Positions 55,619-64,000 are shown, counted from the stretch's first letter. The stretch: DNA of 64,000 nucleotides from Planctomycetaceae bacterium (GCA_011525785.1 WYBT01000012.1:1-64000), one strand, 5' to 3'. Numbers and translations: made by a program. The notes: a model not told the origin generated them from the letters alone.

Positions 55619-56797
55619 TCAGCGGTAGGCCGGGATTCCGGTCAGCTCCTGGCCGACAGCGAGCGTGTGGATGTCGTGCGTGCCTTCGTAGGTGATCACG
55701 CTCTCGAGATTGCACAGGTGGCGGCCGACCTGGTACTCGAGGCTGATGCCGTTGGCGCCGAGCATGTCGCGGCACACGCGCGCCACGTCGAGCGCCATGG
55801 CGACGTTGTTGCGCTTGGCCATCGAGACGTGCGAGGGCGTGAGCTTGCCCGAATCCTTCAGGCGGCCCAGGCGCAGCGCGAGCATCTGCCCCATGGTGAT
55901 CTGCGTCGCCATGTCGGCCAGCTTCTTCTGCGGGATCTGGTAGGCCGCGACCGGCTTGTCGAACACGATGCGCGACTTGGTGTACTGCAGCGCTTCGTCG
56001 AAGCACGCGTAGGCCGCGCCCAGTCCGCCCCAGGCGATGCCGTAGCGCGCCTGAGTCAAGCAACCCAGCGGCGCCTTCAGGCCGTTGCCCTCGGGCAAAC
56101 GGGCGCTGTCCTTGACGACCACGTCCTGCAGCACGAGTTCACTCGTGATCGAGGCGCGCAGGCTGAACTTGTGCTTCTGCTCGGGCGCGCTGAAGCCCGG
56201 CGCGTCCTTCTCGACCAGGAAGCCGCGGATGCCTTCGCTCGAGCGCGCCCAGACCACGGCCACGTCGCTGACGGTGCCGTTGGTGATCCACATCTTGCGG
56301 CCGTTGAGCACCCACTCATCGCCCTTCTTGACGGCCGTGGTCAGCATGCCGCCGGGGTTCGAGCCGAAGTCCGGCTCGGTGAGTCCGAAGCAGCCGATGG
56401 CCTTGCCCGAGGCGAGCAGCGGCAGCCAGCGGCGCTTCTGCTGCTCCGACCCGTAGGCGAAGATCGGGTACATCACCAGCGAGCCCTGCACCGAGACGAA
56501 CGAACGCAGGCCGCTGTCGCCGCGCTCGAGCTCCTGGCAGATCAGGCCGTAGGCGACGTTGTTGAGGCCCGCGCCGCCGTACTCGGCCGGCGTGGTGGGA
56601 CCGAACACGCCCAGCTCGGCCAGCTCCGGCACCAGATCCATCGGAAACGTGGCGTTCTCGAAGTGCTCCATCACTCCCGGGAGGAAGCGCTCGGTGACCC
56701 ACGAGCGCACCGTGTCGCGCACCATCAGCTCGTCTTCCGAGAACTGGTCGTCGAGTTGGAAGTAGTCGAGCTGGCGGAAGTTGGCGAAGGAGCCCAT
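55619..56797 (-). CDS. Acyl-CoA dehydrogenase, glutaryl-CoA dehydrogenase-like
   Basis: A 392-residue flavoprotein. The FAD and substrate segments IGCFGLTEPDFGSNPGGM and WITNGTVSDVAVVWA are standard. The C-terminal stretch NLESVITYEGTHDIHTLAVG contains the catalytic base Glu and the YEGTHDIH-L--G---TGIPAY wording of GcdH, which oxidises and decarboxylates glutaryl-CoA to crotonyl-CoA in lysine and tryptophan breakdown. The ATG at 56797 (MGSFANFRQLDYFQ) fits the family. It is divergent from metG. Confidence 0.87.
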   Translation of the reverse strand: MGSFANFRQLDYFQLDDQFSEDELMVRDTVRSWVTERFLPGVMEHFENATFPMDLVPELAELGVFGPTTPAEYGGAGLNNVAYGLICQELERGDSGLRSFVSVQGSLVMYPIFAYGSEQQKRRWLPLLASGKAIGCFGLTEPDFGSNPGGMLTTAVKKGDEWVLNGRKMWITNGTVSDVAVVWARSSEGIRGFLVEKDAPGFSAPEQKHKFSLRASITSELVLQDVVVKDSARLPEGNGLKAPLGCLTQARYGIAWGGLGAAYACFDEALQYTKSRIVFDKPVAAYQIPQKKLADMATQITMGQMLALRLGRLKDSGKLTPSHVSMAKRNNVAMALDVARVCRDMLGANGISLEYQVGRHLCNLESVITYEGTHDIHTLAVGQELTGIPAYR

Positions 56798-56973
56798 GGA
56801 GTGGTGCGCAGTGACTTGGCTGGGGTGGGGACGGCGAGTGGTGGCGCGCGGTTTGACCTGCGGCTCGACCAGCCGGCGATTGTAGCGCTCGCTGTTGCAC
56901 GCGGTGAATGCGACTGAGACGCTGCCTAGAATCGGCGCGCCCGCGAAAACCAGGGGCCCCAAGGACTTCAGGA

Positions 56974-58680
56974 TTGACTCGATACCTCGTCACGAGCGCG
57001 CTCCCCTACGCCAACGGACCGATCCACTTCGGCCATGTCGTCGGCGCCTACCTTCCCGCCGACGTGTACACGCGCACGCTGCGCATGCTCGGCGAGGAGG
57101 TGCTGTTCGTCTGCGGAACCGACGAGCACGGCGTGGCGATCACGATCGGCGCCGAGGGCGAAGGCACGCCCTACGCGGAGTACGTCGCGCGTTGGCGCGA
57201 GGTGATCAAGACCACCTTCGACGCACTGCACTTGGAGTTCGACATCTGGTCAGGCACGAGCTTGTGCCCGCAGCACGCGCCGCTGGCCCAGGACTTCTTC
57301 CGGCGACTCGACCGCAACGGCTATTTGCAGCAGCGCTCGGGCGAGCAGCTGTACTGCGAACACGACGCGATGTTCCTGGCCGACCGCTACGTGACCGGCA
57401 CTTGCCCGTCCTGCGGCTACGCCCAGGCGCGCGGCGACGAGTGCCCGCGCTGCGCGCGTTGGATCGACCCGCTCGAGTTCACCGACCCGCTGTGCAAGGT
57501 GTGCGGCAACCGTCCCGTGCGGCGCACCACCAACCACTGGTACCTCGATCTGCCCAAGCTGCGCGACGAGCACCTCGCGCGCTGGGCGCGCGAGCACGAG
57601 TGGAAAGCCAACGTCGGCGCGTTCGTGGCCAATCAGTTGGCGGAGATCGAGCCGCGCCCGATCACGCGCGACATGCAGTGGGGTGTGCCGTTGCCCGCCG
57701 ACACGGCCGGCGCCACCGCGGGCAAGGTTCTGTACGTGTGGTTCGACGCGCCCATCGGCTACGTGTCGTTCACGCAGGAGTGGGCCGCGCGACAGGGACG
57801 CCCCGATGAATGGCGGCGCTGGTGGCAGTCGCCCGACACGCGCCTGGTGCACTTCATCGGCAAGGACAACATCCCGTTCCACTGCGTGGTGTTCCCCGCG
57901 ATGCTGCACGGCGTTCGCGACGGATACGTCCTGCCCTGGCACGTGCCTGCCAACGAGTTCTACAACCTCGAGGGCGGCAAGTTCTCGACCTCGCAGGGCT
58001 GGTACATCCCGCTGACCGAGTTCTTCCAGCGCTACGACGCGGAGTCGGCGCGCTTCTACCTGCTCTCCAGCTCGCCCGAGACCAAGGACAGCGAGTGGAG
58101 CTGGAAGGACTTCCAGAGCTGCGTCAACGCGCAGCTCGCCGACACGATCGGCAACCTGATCACGCGCGTGCTGCGTTTCGTCGACAAGCACTACGCCGGT
58201 GCGATCCCCGCGTGCGCGCCGGAGTTCGAGGCCGAACTCGACCGCGTGTTGCTCGCCGAGTGCGGCGTGTTCAGCGATCCGGCCGAGTCCATCCGCGCCT
58301 TCAAGTTCCGCCGCGCCTGCGAGCAGCTGATCGAGAACGCGCGCGTGGCCAACGTGTTCGTGGACAAGCTCGCGCCCTGGAGCTTGCAGAAGTCCGATCC
58401 CGCGAAGGCCGCGGCGGTCCTGAACACCTGCGCGGAGTGGATCGCCTACCTCGCCGGCTGGATGGCGCCCTTCATGCCGCACAAGGCGCAGGCCGCCTGG
58501 ACCATGTTGGGGCTCGAAGGAGCGCCCAGCGCCGCCTGGCCCAAGTTGCCCGCCGCCGGCGCGTGGCGACGCGGTCTCGCGGGACGCAAGCTGGGCCAGG
58601 TCGCGGGGCTGTTCCCCAAGCTCGACGATGCGACCGTGGCTGGCGAGATCGCCGCGCTGCAAGCGCGCAAGCGCACCTGA
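56974..58680 (+). CDS. metG: Methionyl-tRNA synthetase
   Basis: A 568-residue class I synthetase. The HIGH-like motif is in ALPYANGPIHFGHVVG. Zinc-knuckle cysteines are present: CPSCGYAQARGDECPRC and CKVCGN. The KMSKS-like loop is GGKFSTSQGW (KFSTS). No C-terminal tRNA-binding (EMAP-like) extension is present. The start is TTG at 56974 with AAGGA at 56961-56965 (8-base spacing), and it directly precedes the conserved RYLVTSALPYANG. Confidence 0.93.
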   Translation: MTRYLVTSALPYANGPIHFGHVVGAYLPADVYTRTLRMLGEEVLFVCGTDEHGVAITIGAEGEGTPYAEYVARWREVIKTTFDALHLEFDIWSGTSLCPQHAPLAQDFFRRLDRNGYLQQRSGEQLYCEHDAMFLADRYVTGTCPSCGYAQARGDECPRCARWIDPLEFTDPLCKVCGNRPVRRTTNHWYLDLPKLRDEHLARWAREHEWKANVGAFVANQLAEIEPRPITRDMQWGVPLPADTAGATAGKVLYVWFDAPIGYVSFTQEWAARQGRPDEWRRWWQSPDTRLVHFIGKDNIPFHCVVFPAMLHGVRDGYVLPWHVPANEFYNLEGGKFSTSQGWYIPLTEFFQRYDAESARFYLLSSSPETKDSEWSWKDFQSCVNAQLADTIGNLITRVLRFVDKHYAGAIPACAPEFEAELDRVLLAECGVFSDPAESIRAFKFRRACEQLIENARVANVFVDKLAPWSLQKSDPAKAAAVLNTCAEWIAYLAGWMAPFMPHKAQAAWTMLGLEGAPSAAWPKLPAAGAWRRGLAGRKLGQVAGLFPKLDDATVAGEIAALQARKRT

Positions 58681-58803
58681 GCGAGAGCCGCGAGCGCGCG
58701 CTCGTCGCGCGCGGAGGTCGAAAGTCGGACGCGCGGCAGCGCAGGGAAGTCGGTGAGCGCAGCTCTCGACTGAGCCTGGAGAGAGAACGCCGAACTACGA
58801 AAG

Positions 58804-58833
58804 CGGCCGGCCCCGCGGGTGCGGAACCGGCCG
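58804..58833 (-). terminator. Terminator-like hairpin between metG and HU
   Basis: Stem cggccgg / ccggccg with an inner ccgc/gcgg extension and a short loop. On the minus strand, the HU direction, it lies 35 bases past the HU stop and is followed by ctttcg. In the plus direction it is not followed by T residues, so it probably ends the HU transcript and may also block metG read-through. Confidence 0.5.
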
Positions 58834-58868
58834 ATGAGCGAAAGCGCTTGCGAGGGCGTTCGAGGCGT

Positions 58869-59147
58869 TCAGTCGGAACTCATCGCGTTGCGCAGGGCTT
58901 TGCCCATGCGAAACCCGACGCGCCGCCCGGCCTCGATCCGAATCGGTTCGCCGGTGTACGGGTTGCGACCGAGGCGGGCCTTGCGGTCCTTGACCTCGAA
59001 CGTTCCGAATCCGGCGATGGTCACGCTTCCATCCTCGCGCAGGCCCTTCGAGACACTCTCGAGGACCACGTCAACCAAGTGCGAGGCAGCGAGCCGCGAA
59101 GTGCGCAACTCGCTCGCTACGCGATCGATCAACTGACTCTTGTTCAC
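58869..59147 (-). CDS. HU-family nucleoid DNA-binding protein
   Basis: A 92-residue protein. NKSQLIDRVASEL opens it, and the arm region has VTIAGFGTFEVKDRKARLGRNPYTGEPIRI with the conserved RNPxTG that inserts into DNA. GTG at 59147 (VNKSQL) gives the standard length; the longer frame upstream is not family-like. A hairpin terminator lies downstream. A 21-residue Lys/Ala peptide gene lies just upstream on the same strand. Confidence 0.93.
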   Translation of the reverse strand: MNKSQLIDRVASELRTSRLAASHLVDVVLESVSKGLREDGSVTIAGFGTFEVKDRKARLGRNPYTGEPIRIEAGRRVGFRMGKALRNAMSSD

Positions 59148-59289
59148 CGCGAGGCGGGCCCGAGGAGGCGACCCGCGCGTGCGGGCGACTCCCAGGCGTC
59201 GGCAGAGAAGACTTCGACCAGACTGGCTCGAGTGGAAGCGCGCGGGCCTGGGCACGCGACGCTCGCGCTCGAGCGCGAGTCAGAGGTCA

Positions 59290-59355
59290 CTAGGCCTTCT
59301 TCTTGCGCGCGCCGGCCTTCTTCGTTGCCTTCTTCTTAGCCTTCTTCTTAGCCAT
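59290..59355 (-). CDS. 21-residue Lys/Ala-rich basic peptide
   Basis: The ATG at 59353-59355 has a perfect AAGGAG Shine-Dalgarno (59362-59367 on the plus strand as ctcctt) with a 6-base spacer. The product is almost all Lys and Ala in KKA/KKK units with one Thr and one Gly, ending GARKKKA. The codons repeat (gcc ttc ttc tta on the plus strand, twice), suggesting growth by slippage. Lys/Ala tails of this type occur in histone H1-like and HU-like proteins, and HU is encoded 142 bases downstream on the same strand. A longer in-frame start exists, but the Shine-Dalgarno fits this one. Confidence 0.6.
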   Translation of the reverse strand: MAKKKAKKKATKKAGARKKKA

Positions 59356-59946
59356 GTGTTGCTCCTTGGTCAGGAAGGGGGTTGTGAGGAGGAACGCGCC
59401 GCAAGAGGCGCACTCACTCACGACATCGCCCGTGTCCATCGGCGCGAAGCGCAAAGAACTTTCCCGCGATCCGATTTTTTTCGTCGGTGCGAGTCGAACT
59501 CGCAAGGCATCGCCGACCCCGACGCGCGTGCTCAGAGCGCGGCTCGACTCGCTGTCGGCGCCCGTGCGCGCTCTACCGCTCGCACTTCGAGCGTCGTCGC
59601 GCCGAAGTCGAACTGCGCATCGCTGGCGTCACGCGCTCGCTCGGGAGCGACAGCCGTGAGCGACACACTCGAACCGCTCCGATCCGGGAGCGAACGTTCA
59701 GTGCGTGCGAAGCTCGAGCGCGACGGCGCGTGCGCGGCTCGGGAGTGGTGACGAGAACGTCGCGCTCCAGCGTCAGGCGTCTACGGGTCTGTGACCCGCT
59801 CTGCACACTCCCCCACTGCGCCACGAATCGGGCGCAGGCGAGCGGAGAAGCGACTGCACTCCCCGCAAGAGACAAAGGCCAAGCCTGGCGCAGACCAGCA
59901 GGCCCCGGACGAGAGCAGGGCTCGCATCGCGCGAGCCCGACGTCGC
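59356..59946. other. Gene-free region upstream of the basic peptide gene
   Basis: No convincing gene in about 590 bases. A hairpin gtcgg...ccgac enclosing a T-arm-like tgcgag-ttcga-ctcgca (59485-59516, minus strand) is present, but no full tRNA or tmRNA surrounds it. A 7-base T-tract lies next to it on the plus strand. Confidence 0.4.
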
Positions 59947-60195
59947 TCAGGCGCTGGCCTTGATGTTGCGCGGCTTGGCGACCTTGCCAGCCTTCAGGCA
60001 GCGCGTGCAGACCTTCACGCGGGTCACCTGGCCATCGATGACGGCGGCGACGCGCTGGATGTTCGACTTGAACTTGCGCAGCGTGTGGCCGGTGATACGC
60101 AAGCCGATGCCGCCCTTCTTCTTGGGCAGGCCGCGCCGCGCCAGTTGGGCGCCGCTCTCGGTTCGCTTGTCGCAGTACTCACAGACACGGGCCAT
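59947..60195 (-). CDS. rpmB: 50S ribosomal protein L28
   Basis: An 82-residue protein. It has paired cysteines (MARVCEYCDKR and VCTRCLKAGKV), the zinc-ribbon type of L28, and the family core GHTLRKFKSNIQRVAAVIDG. The ATG at 60195 with upstream GGAG is preferred to a GTG one codon earlier. It lies alone on this strand. Confidence 0.92.
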   Translation of the reverse strand: MARVCEYCDKRTESGAQLARRGLPKKKGGIGLRITGHTLRKFKSNIQRVAAVIDGQVTRVKVCTRCLKAGKVAKPRNIKASA

Positions 60196-60408
60196 CACAC
60201 TTCTCCGAGGGGATCGAGAACGTCGAACACGGAAACTCCGGACACCGGGGCGTCGAGCGCCGAGTCCGGGGGGCGCTCGCGCCGAGTTCGCCGTCGGACA
60301 TCGGACCTCAAGCGGCCCGGCCCCCGCCGACGCCAGTGCGGCGTCCTCGAGGGCCGAGAAGGGTAGCGGTCGCTGCCGCCGGCGCCAAGGCCCGCCGGGC
60401 GCGGGCGT

Positions 60409-60912
60409 TCAGAGGATCTTGTCCAGCGCCGCCGCAGCGTCGGCCCCGAAGTGCTCGGAGAGCTGCTCGCCGCCCTCGTTGCGCCCTTCGGACAGCTCGC
60501 GGAGGATGCCCTCGATGTTGCGCACGGCCTCCTGGGCGTAGAAGCGCACCAGGCCCAGATTGGTGCGTTCGTCGAACACGATCGCCAGCAGGGTGCGGTC
60601 CCCGATCAGCTGGAGCTGGATCGAGTCCCGCTGGCCTTGATGGAACAGGCTGGAGAACTGCTGCTCGCCCAGCAGGCGCGCCATCTCGCGCGTGGCGGCG
60701 AACGAGCCGGCCACCAGCGCCGCGATCGACTCGACCGAGCCGGCCTGGATGGGCTCGCCTCGGCGTGTCACTAGGTGCCCCTCCTTGTCGATCAGGAGCG
60801 CGCTGCGCGCGTTGGACAGCTCGAGGAAGGCGTCGAGCTCACCGTCGAGGCGCTCCACGTCGCGGGCATAGAACACCAGTCGGTTCTGACGCAGGTCTTG
60901 GTCGCGTGCCAT
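60409..60912 (-). CDS. Roadblock/LC7-domain protein, MglB-like
   Basis: A 167-residue protein. ARSALLIDKEGHLVTRRGE, SIAALVAGSFAATREMARLLGEQQF, SIQLQLIGDRTLLAIVFD and GLVRFYAQEA are the strands and helices of the Roadblock fold as in MglB, the GTPase-activating partner of MglA. The C-terminal ~35 residues are helical. It lies 39 bases downstream of the MglA-like gene on the same strand, the canonical partner position. Confidence 0.85.
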   Translation of the reverse strand: MARDQDLRQNRLVFYARDVERLDGELDAFLELSNARSALLIDKEGHLVTRRGEPIQAGSVESIAALVAGSFAATREMARLLGEQQFSSLFHQGQRDSIQLQLIGDRTLLAIVFDERTNLGLVRFYAQEAVRNIEGILRELSEGRNEGGEQLSEHFGADAAAALDKIL

Positions 60913-60951
60913 GGCTTGGGTTCGGATGGGCCTTGCGTTGGATCGGCGGCC

Positions 60952-62388
60952 TTAGAGGAACGACATGGCGACGTACGCCAGGCCCGCGGCGAGGATCGCA
61001 CCCGCGACCACGAACACCGCGACGAACAGCTTGCTGGAGGTGGCGCGCGCCGGAGTGGGGCGCACCTCTTGCCGGGGCGCGGCAGGAGCGCCGTTCGCCC
61101 GCGGTCGGAAGCGCGTGCCCTCGAGCGGTGCGGGCACCGGGCCGGTGCGGAGGTTCTTCGGCGCCGTGCTCGCGCTCGGCTGCGCCGCACGACCTTGGAG
61201 GTGCAGCTGGGCCGCAGGGGCCGGCGCCGCGTAGGCCTGTTGAGGCTCGGCCGGGTAGGGCTGCATGTCGAACTGCGGCTGCGCCCCCACCGCGGGTGCG
61301 GCGCCGACCGCGCTGGCGTATTCGACGGCGTGCTGCTGCCCCATCGGCTGCGGCGCAAGTTGCTGCGGCGCCGCGTGCTGCTGCGCGAATTGCTGCTGAG
61401 CCATCTGCGGCTGCGCCATCTGCATCTGGGGCTGCAGCGGCACGACCTGCGGACGCGCGGCGAGCGGCTGAGCCACGCCCGGGTGCATGCCGGTGGCGCT
61501 CAACGGCGCTGCGTTCGGCGCCTGCGGAGGCGGCGCATAACCGGCGGCCGGCGCCGGGCTTTGCGGAGCGCCGCGAAAGCCGGTCTGCCCGAGCGACGCG
61601 ATCGGCGCCCGCGGAGCGCCGGGCTGCACACGCGCGCTGGCGGCCTGAGCCACGGGCTGTGCGGCCGCTGCAACCGGCGCGGGCGCGCTCTGCTGGGCCA
61701 TGCTCAACGGCGCCTGGCGCGCGGCGGCCTGCGGCAGTGGCGCTTGAGGCGCGGGCTGCGGTCGAGCAGCGCCAGCGGGCGCGGCCCCGCCACGCGCAGC
61801 AGCAGAGTTCGCGTGGATCGACTCGAGCACGCAGGCGGCGAGCGCCTTGAGCGTGGGGAACACCCCCTGCCCGGTGTTGGCAATGGCCTCGTAGCACGGC
61901 GCGCCGTGCACGTTGAGCGCCTGCGAGAGCTGCTCGACGCTCAGAGCGTCGGGCAAGTCGCGCTTGTTGAACTGGATCACGTGCGGAAGGCTCGCGAGGC
62001 TCTTGCCGTACTCGTTGAGGTTCTCCTCGAGGTTGCGCAGCGACTCGAGGTTCTCCTCCATCATCGCAGCCGACGAGTCGGCCACGAACACCACGCCGTC
62101 GACGCCTTGCAGCACGAGCTTGCGCGTCGAGTTGTAGTAGACCTGACCGGGCACGGTGTAGATCTGGAACGAGGTCTTCATCCCCGCCACCGTGCCCAGG
62201 TCGAGCGGCATGAAGTCGAAGAACAGCGTGCGATCGCCGTCGGTGGAGATGCTCGTCAGCTCCCCCTTGTTCTGTTCGGGTGCGCGCTGGTGGATCACCT
62301 CCAAGTTCGTCGTCTTGCCCGACATGCCGGGGCCGTAGTAGACGATCTTGGCGCTGACCTGCTTCTGAGCGAAGTTGATCTGGACCAT
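60952..62388 (-). CDS. MglA-type small GTPase with Pro/Ala/Gln-rich extension and C-terminal membrane anchor
   Basis: A 478-residue protein; classical MglA is about 195. Residues 1-195 are the GTPase: P-loop GPGMSGKT (19-26), TVPGQ (G2/switch II, 78-82), NKRD (141-144) and NTGQGVFPTLK near the end. Then comes ~250 residues of Ala/Pro/Gln low-complexity sequence, probably disordered. Residues ~455-478 are a hydrophobic helix (LFVAVFVVAGAILAAGLAYVA) ending the protein, a tail-anchor topology. A Roadblock gene lies on each side. The long linker and membrane anchor are unusual for MglA and suggest a membrane-tethered polarity or signalling GTPase. Confidence 0.87.
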   Translation of the reverse strand: MVQINFAQKQVSAKIVYYGPGMSGKTTNLEVIHQRAPEQNKGELTSISTDGDRTLFFDFMPLDLGTVAGMKTSFQIYTVPGQVYYNSTRKLVLQGVDGVVFVADSSAAMMEENLESLRNLEENLNEYGKSLASLPHVIQFNKRDLPDALSVEQLSQALNVHGAPCYEAIANTGQGVFPTLKALAACVLESIHANSAAARGGAAPAGAARPQPAPQAPLPQAAARQAPLSMAQQSAPAPVAAAAQPVAQAASARVQPGAPRAPIASLGQTGFRGAPQSPAPAAGYAPPPQAPNAAPLSATGMHPGVAQPLAARPQVVPLQPQMQMAQPQMAQQQFAQQHAAPQQLAPQPMGQQHAVEYASAVGAAPAVGAQPQFDMQPYPAEPQQAYAAPAPAAQLHLQGRAAQPSASTAPKNLRTGPVPAPLEGTRFRPRANGAPAAPRQEVRPTPARATSSKLFVAVFVVAGAILAAGLAYVAMSFL

Positions 62389-62394
62389 GGGGTT

Positions 62395-62889
62395 TCAGCC
62401 GGAAAAATCGTTGGCGAATGGAAGGACGTCGTTGTCGGCGTTCTCCGACGCCGGATCCGTGGGCAAGTTGCGCGAAGGCAGCGCGGGCGGCGGCGCGACC
62501 ATGCGCGGGCGACGCGCGACGCGCTGCAGGCGCGAGAGCGCTCCTTCCATCGGCAGTCGCAGGTCTTCGGGCTGAGCGCCCGGCTCGAGTTGCGCGATCA
62601 GGAAGGCATTGGGGCCGCGCCGCACGACAAAGGCGCCGCGCGAAGAGCGCAGGACGATGCGCCCGGGCAGGTCCCAGGCGACGAGTCCCAGCGAGGGTCC
62701 GAGCGACGCCAGCCAGCCCGCGACCAGGCCGCACAGCGCGTCGGCGCTGCGGCCGGACTCCAGTTCGGCCTCGGGCGCGCCCTCGAGCGCGACGTTGCCC
62801 GCGCTCGCGATCGGCACTCCGTCGGGCGTGCTGAGCACGACGCAACGCACGCCGGGGATGCGCATCAGGGGATCGAGCACTTCGTTCAC
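62395..62889 (-). CDS. Roadblock/LC7-domain protein
   Basis: A 164-residue protein. VRCVVLSTPDGVPIASAGN, SADALCGLVAGWLASLG, IVLRSSRGAFVVRR and NAFLIAQLEP match the Roadblock fold. The C-terminal ~55 residues (MVAPPPALPSRNLP...) are probably disordered. It lies 6 bases upstream of the MglA-like gene, and its ATG overlaps the stop of the upstream TPR-Roadblock gene by 4 bases. It is a second potential MglA regulator. Confidence 0.75.
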   Translation of the reverse strand: MNEVLDPLMRIPGVRCVVLSTPDGVPIASAGNVALEGAPEAELESGRSADALCGLVAGWLASLGPSLGLVAWDLPGRIVLRSSRGAFVVRRGPNAFLIAQLEPGAQPEDLRLPMEGALSRLQRVARRPRMVAPPPALPSRNLPTDPASENADNDVLPFANDFSG

Positions 62890-64000
62890 GCCGCCTCCTC
62901 CTGCGCGCTGGGCGCGTCACTCTCGTCGACGATCTCGGCGCTGGCGCCGACCAGTTCGGCCAAGGCTGCGCGCTGCGCGGCCGTCAGCGTGGCGCGCGTG
63001 GTCCACAGCGCTGCGGAACCCGCATCGTCGGGAGCGATCAACACGCTGCCGAACTCGCCTTCGAGTTCGATCGACTGCGGCACGCCGGCCCCCAGTCGAC
63101 GCGAGGTCGAGCGACTCTTGGCCACGATCTCGCGCACCGCGCGCGCTGTGCGTTCGGCCGTGGCCCCTTTGGGACCCTGCACGAGCGCCGTGGCGCCGCG
63201 CTCGAAGATTGCGGCCTGCACGCCGGGGCCTCCGGCCAGTTCCTTGAGCAGCGGTCGGATCGAGCGCGTCGGGGCCGCCGAACGCCGCGCGTTGCGCTCT
63301 TCGCTGACCAGCTTGCCGGAACGCTCGACCTCGCGCAGCGCGGCGTCGACGCTGGGAGCGCTGTCCGCCATCGCGTTGAGCGTGCGGAAGCGCGACTCGA
63401 GCACGCTGTCGCCCGGGCTCTGCTCGAGCAGTTGCGACACCAGGCGCCGCGCGTCGCGCCAGGCGCCGATGGCCGAACACAGCTCGAGTTCGAGCCGCAG
63501 CGGCCGCTCGTCGCGTGGAAGCAGCTTGGCGGCCGCCTGGCACAACTCGAGCACCAGTCGCCCGTCTTCGCGCCGGCGATCGACCAGGAAGCGCTGGTAG
63601 CGCGCCTGGGCTCGGAGCAGCTGCGCTGCGCCGTCGCCGCAGTTCTCGAACCACTCCAGCGCCACTTCGTCGGCGCGCTCGACGCGCCCCATCGAGAGGA
63701 ACAGCTCGGCCAATTCACGGTACAGGCCCGGGCGCGGCGCCTCGCGCAGCTCGCGCGTCAGCGCGCGCGTGCGCTCCTCGTTCACCAGCGCGCGCGCGCG
63801 CTCGTGCAGGCGCGTCAGCTCGCCGTGGCCGGGATGCAACGCCAGCGCCTCTTCGCACACGCGCTGCACCTCGGCCATGTCGCCGGAGCGCGCGTGCTCT
63901 TGCGCCAGCGCGAGGTAGTTGCGCGGACTGGAGTCGTCCGCGAGCCGCTGGCGCGCGCTGCGCAGTCGGGAGCGGCTCAAAAACTTGTCGATCAAGCTCA
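62886..64000 (-). CDS. Helical-repeat protein with C-terminal Roadblock-like domain (5' end at or past window edge)
   Basis: The frame is open to the window edge. The last two bases suggest an NTG start codon just outside, giving xTG-AGC-TTG-ATC-GAC-AAG (M-S-L-I-D-K); the TTG at 63995 is an alternative start. Residues ~1-210 are helical TPR-like repeats (LALAQEHARSGDMAEVQRVCEEAL, LYRELAELFLSMGRVERADEVALEWF). Residues ~245-360 read like a Roadblock domain (VQAAIFERGATALVQGPKG, FGSVLIAPDDAGSAALW). It completes a four-gene cluster with two Roadblock proteins and the anchored MglA. Confidence 0.72.
   Translation of the reverse strand, partial: SLIDKFLSRSRLRSARQRLADDSSPRNYLALAQEHARSGDMAEVQRVCEEALALHPGHGELTRLHERARALVNEERTRALTRELREAPRPGLYRELAELFLSMGRVERADEVALEWFENCGDGAAQLLRAQARYQRFLVDRRREDGRLVLELCQAAAKLLPRDERPLRLELELCSAIGAWRDARRLVSQLLEQSPGDSVLESRFRTLNAMADSAPSVDAALREVERSGKLVSEERNARRSAAPTRSIRPLLKELAGGPGVQAAIFERGATALVQGPKGATAERTARAVREIVAKSRSTSRRLGAGVPQSIELEGEFGSVLIAPDDAGSAALWTTRATLTAAQRAALAELVGASAEIVDESDAPSAQEEAA

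Noticed and set aside
52210..55695. Long plus-strand open frame (1161 codons)
   Set aside because: Entirely antisense to the secreted zincin-like gene, which has a signal peptide and a metal site; the antisense product is low-complexity Arg/Gly/Ala.
59485..59516. T-arm-like hairpin suggesting a tRNA or tmRNA end
   Set aside because: No acceptor, anticodon arm or tag reading frame could be placed around it.

Overview
The window is about 64 kb of very GC-rich bacterial chromosome with tightly packed genes. Many neighbouring genes overlap by 4 bases, and starts are often GTG or TTG. The gene content is Gram-negative: LpxK, a lipid A type acyltransferase, KdsB, ADP-heptose synthesis, heptosyltransferases and a WaaP-like kinase. 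It also has features I associate with Planctomycetota: a Ser/Thr kinase fused to a formylglycine-generating-enzyme-like domain, a kinase-associated type of ECF sigma factor, a Cys-type sulfatase, FG-GAP and DUF1570-like secreted proteins, and an STT3-like transferase. I therefore infer a member of the Planctomycetota. There is no 16S rRNA gene to prove it.

Layout. 1-2.3 kb: the end of a kinase joined to an unrelated domain, then a small basic protein with an AbiEii-like nucleotidyltransferase. 2.3-6.5 kb: a large FG-GAP / YadA-head-like / Peptidase S74 secreted protein and a truncated, decaying copy of its 5' end. 6.5-8 kb: ECF sigma factor and an enoyl-CoA hydratase family enzyme. 8-13.1 kb: an operon of WaaP-like kinase, two heptosyltransferases and an STT3-like oligosaccharyltransferase. 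13.4-16 kb: glutamate dehydrogenase followed by a paralogue lacking two catalytic lysines. 16-21.2 kb: a split HldE-type heptose kinase and nucleotidyltransferase with a TauE-like permease, and two radical SAM genes. 21.2-23.5 kb: sulfatase, DUF1294 and DinB-fold genes. 23.5-30 kb: a second surface-sugar operon (HAD-kinase fusion, rpoZ-like, lpxK, lpxL-like, hldD, fused hldE), with a 165-bp palindromic element after hldE.

30-37 kb: malic enzyme, a secreted zincin-like protein, DNA polymerase IV, a TPR lipoprotein, an OleA-like thiolase-fold enzyme, a 167-bp palindromic element and tRNA-Thr(CGT). 37-45 kb: a secreted TPR/HEAT protein with a degenerate receiver domain, NagZ and AnmK for muropeptide recycling, an orphan NtrC-type regulator and a LysM protein. 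45.6-48.6 kb: lipoprotein, kdsB and pyrG. 48.7-58.7 kb: a Cys-rich hypothetical protein, the kinase-FGE fusion, a 1143-residue secreted zincin-like protein, a glutaryl-CoA dehydrogenase-like enzyme and metG. 58.9-64 kb: HU, a 21-residue Lys/Ala peptide, L28, and a cluster of an MglA-type GTPase with a C-terminal membrane anchor and three Roadblock-domain proteins.

The strongest leads are the lysine-less GDH paralogue, the membrane-anchored MglA with three Roadblock partners, the STT3-like transferase inside a heptosyltransferase operon, the two palindromic MITE-like elements, the secreted pseudo-receiver protein and the tiny basic peptide beside HU.
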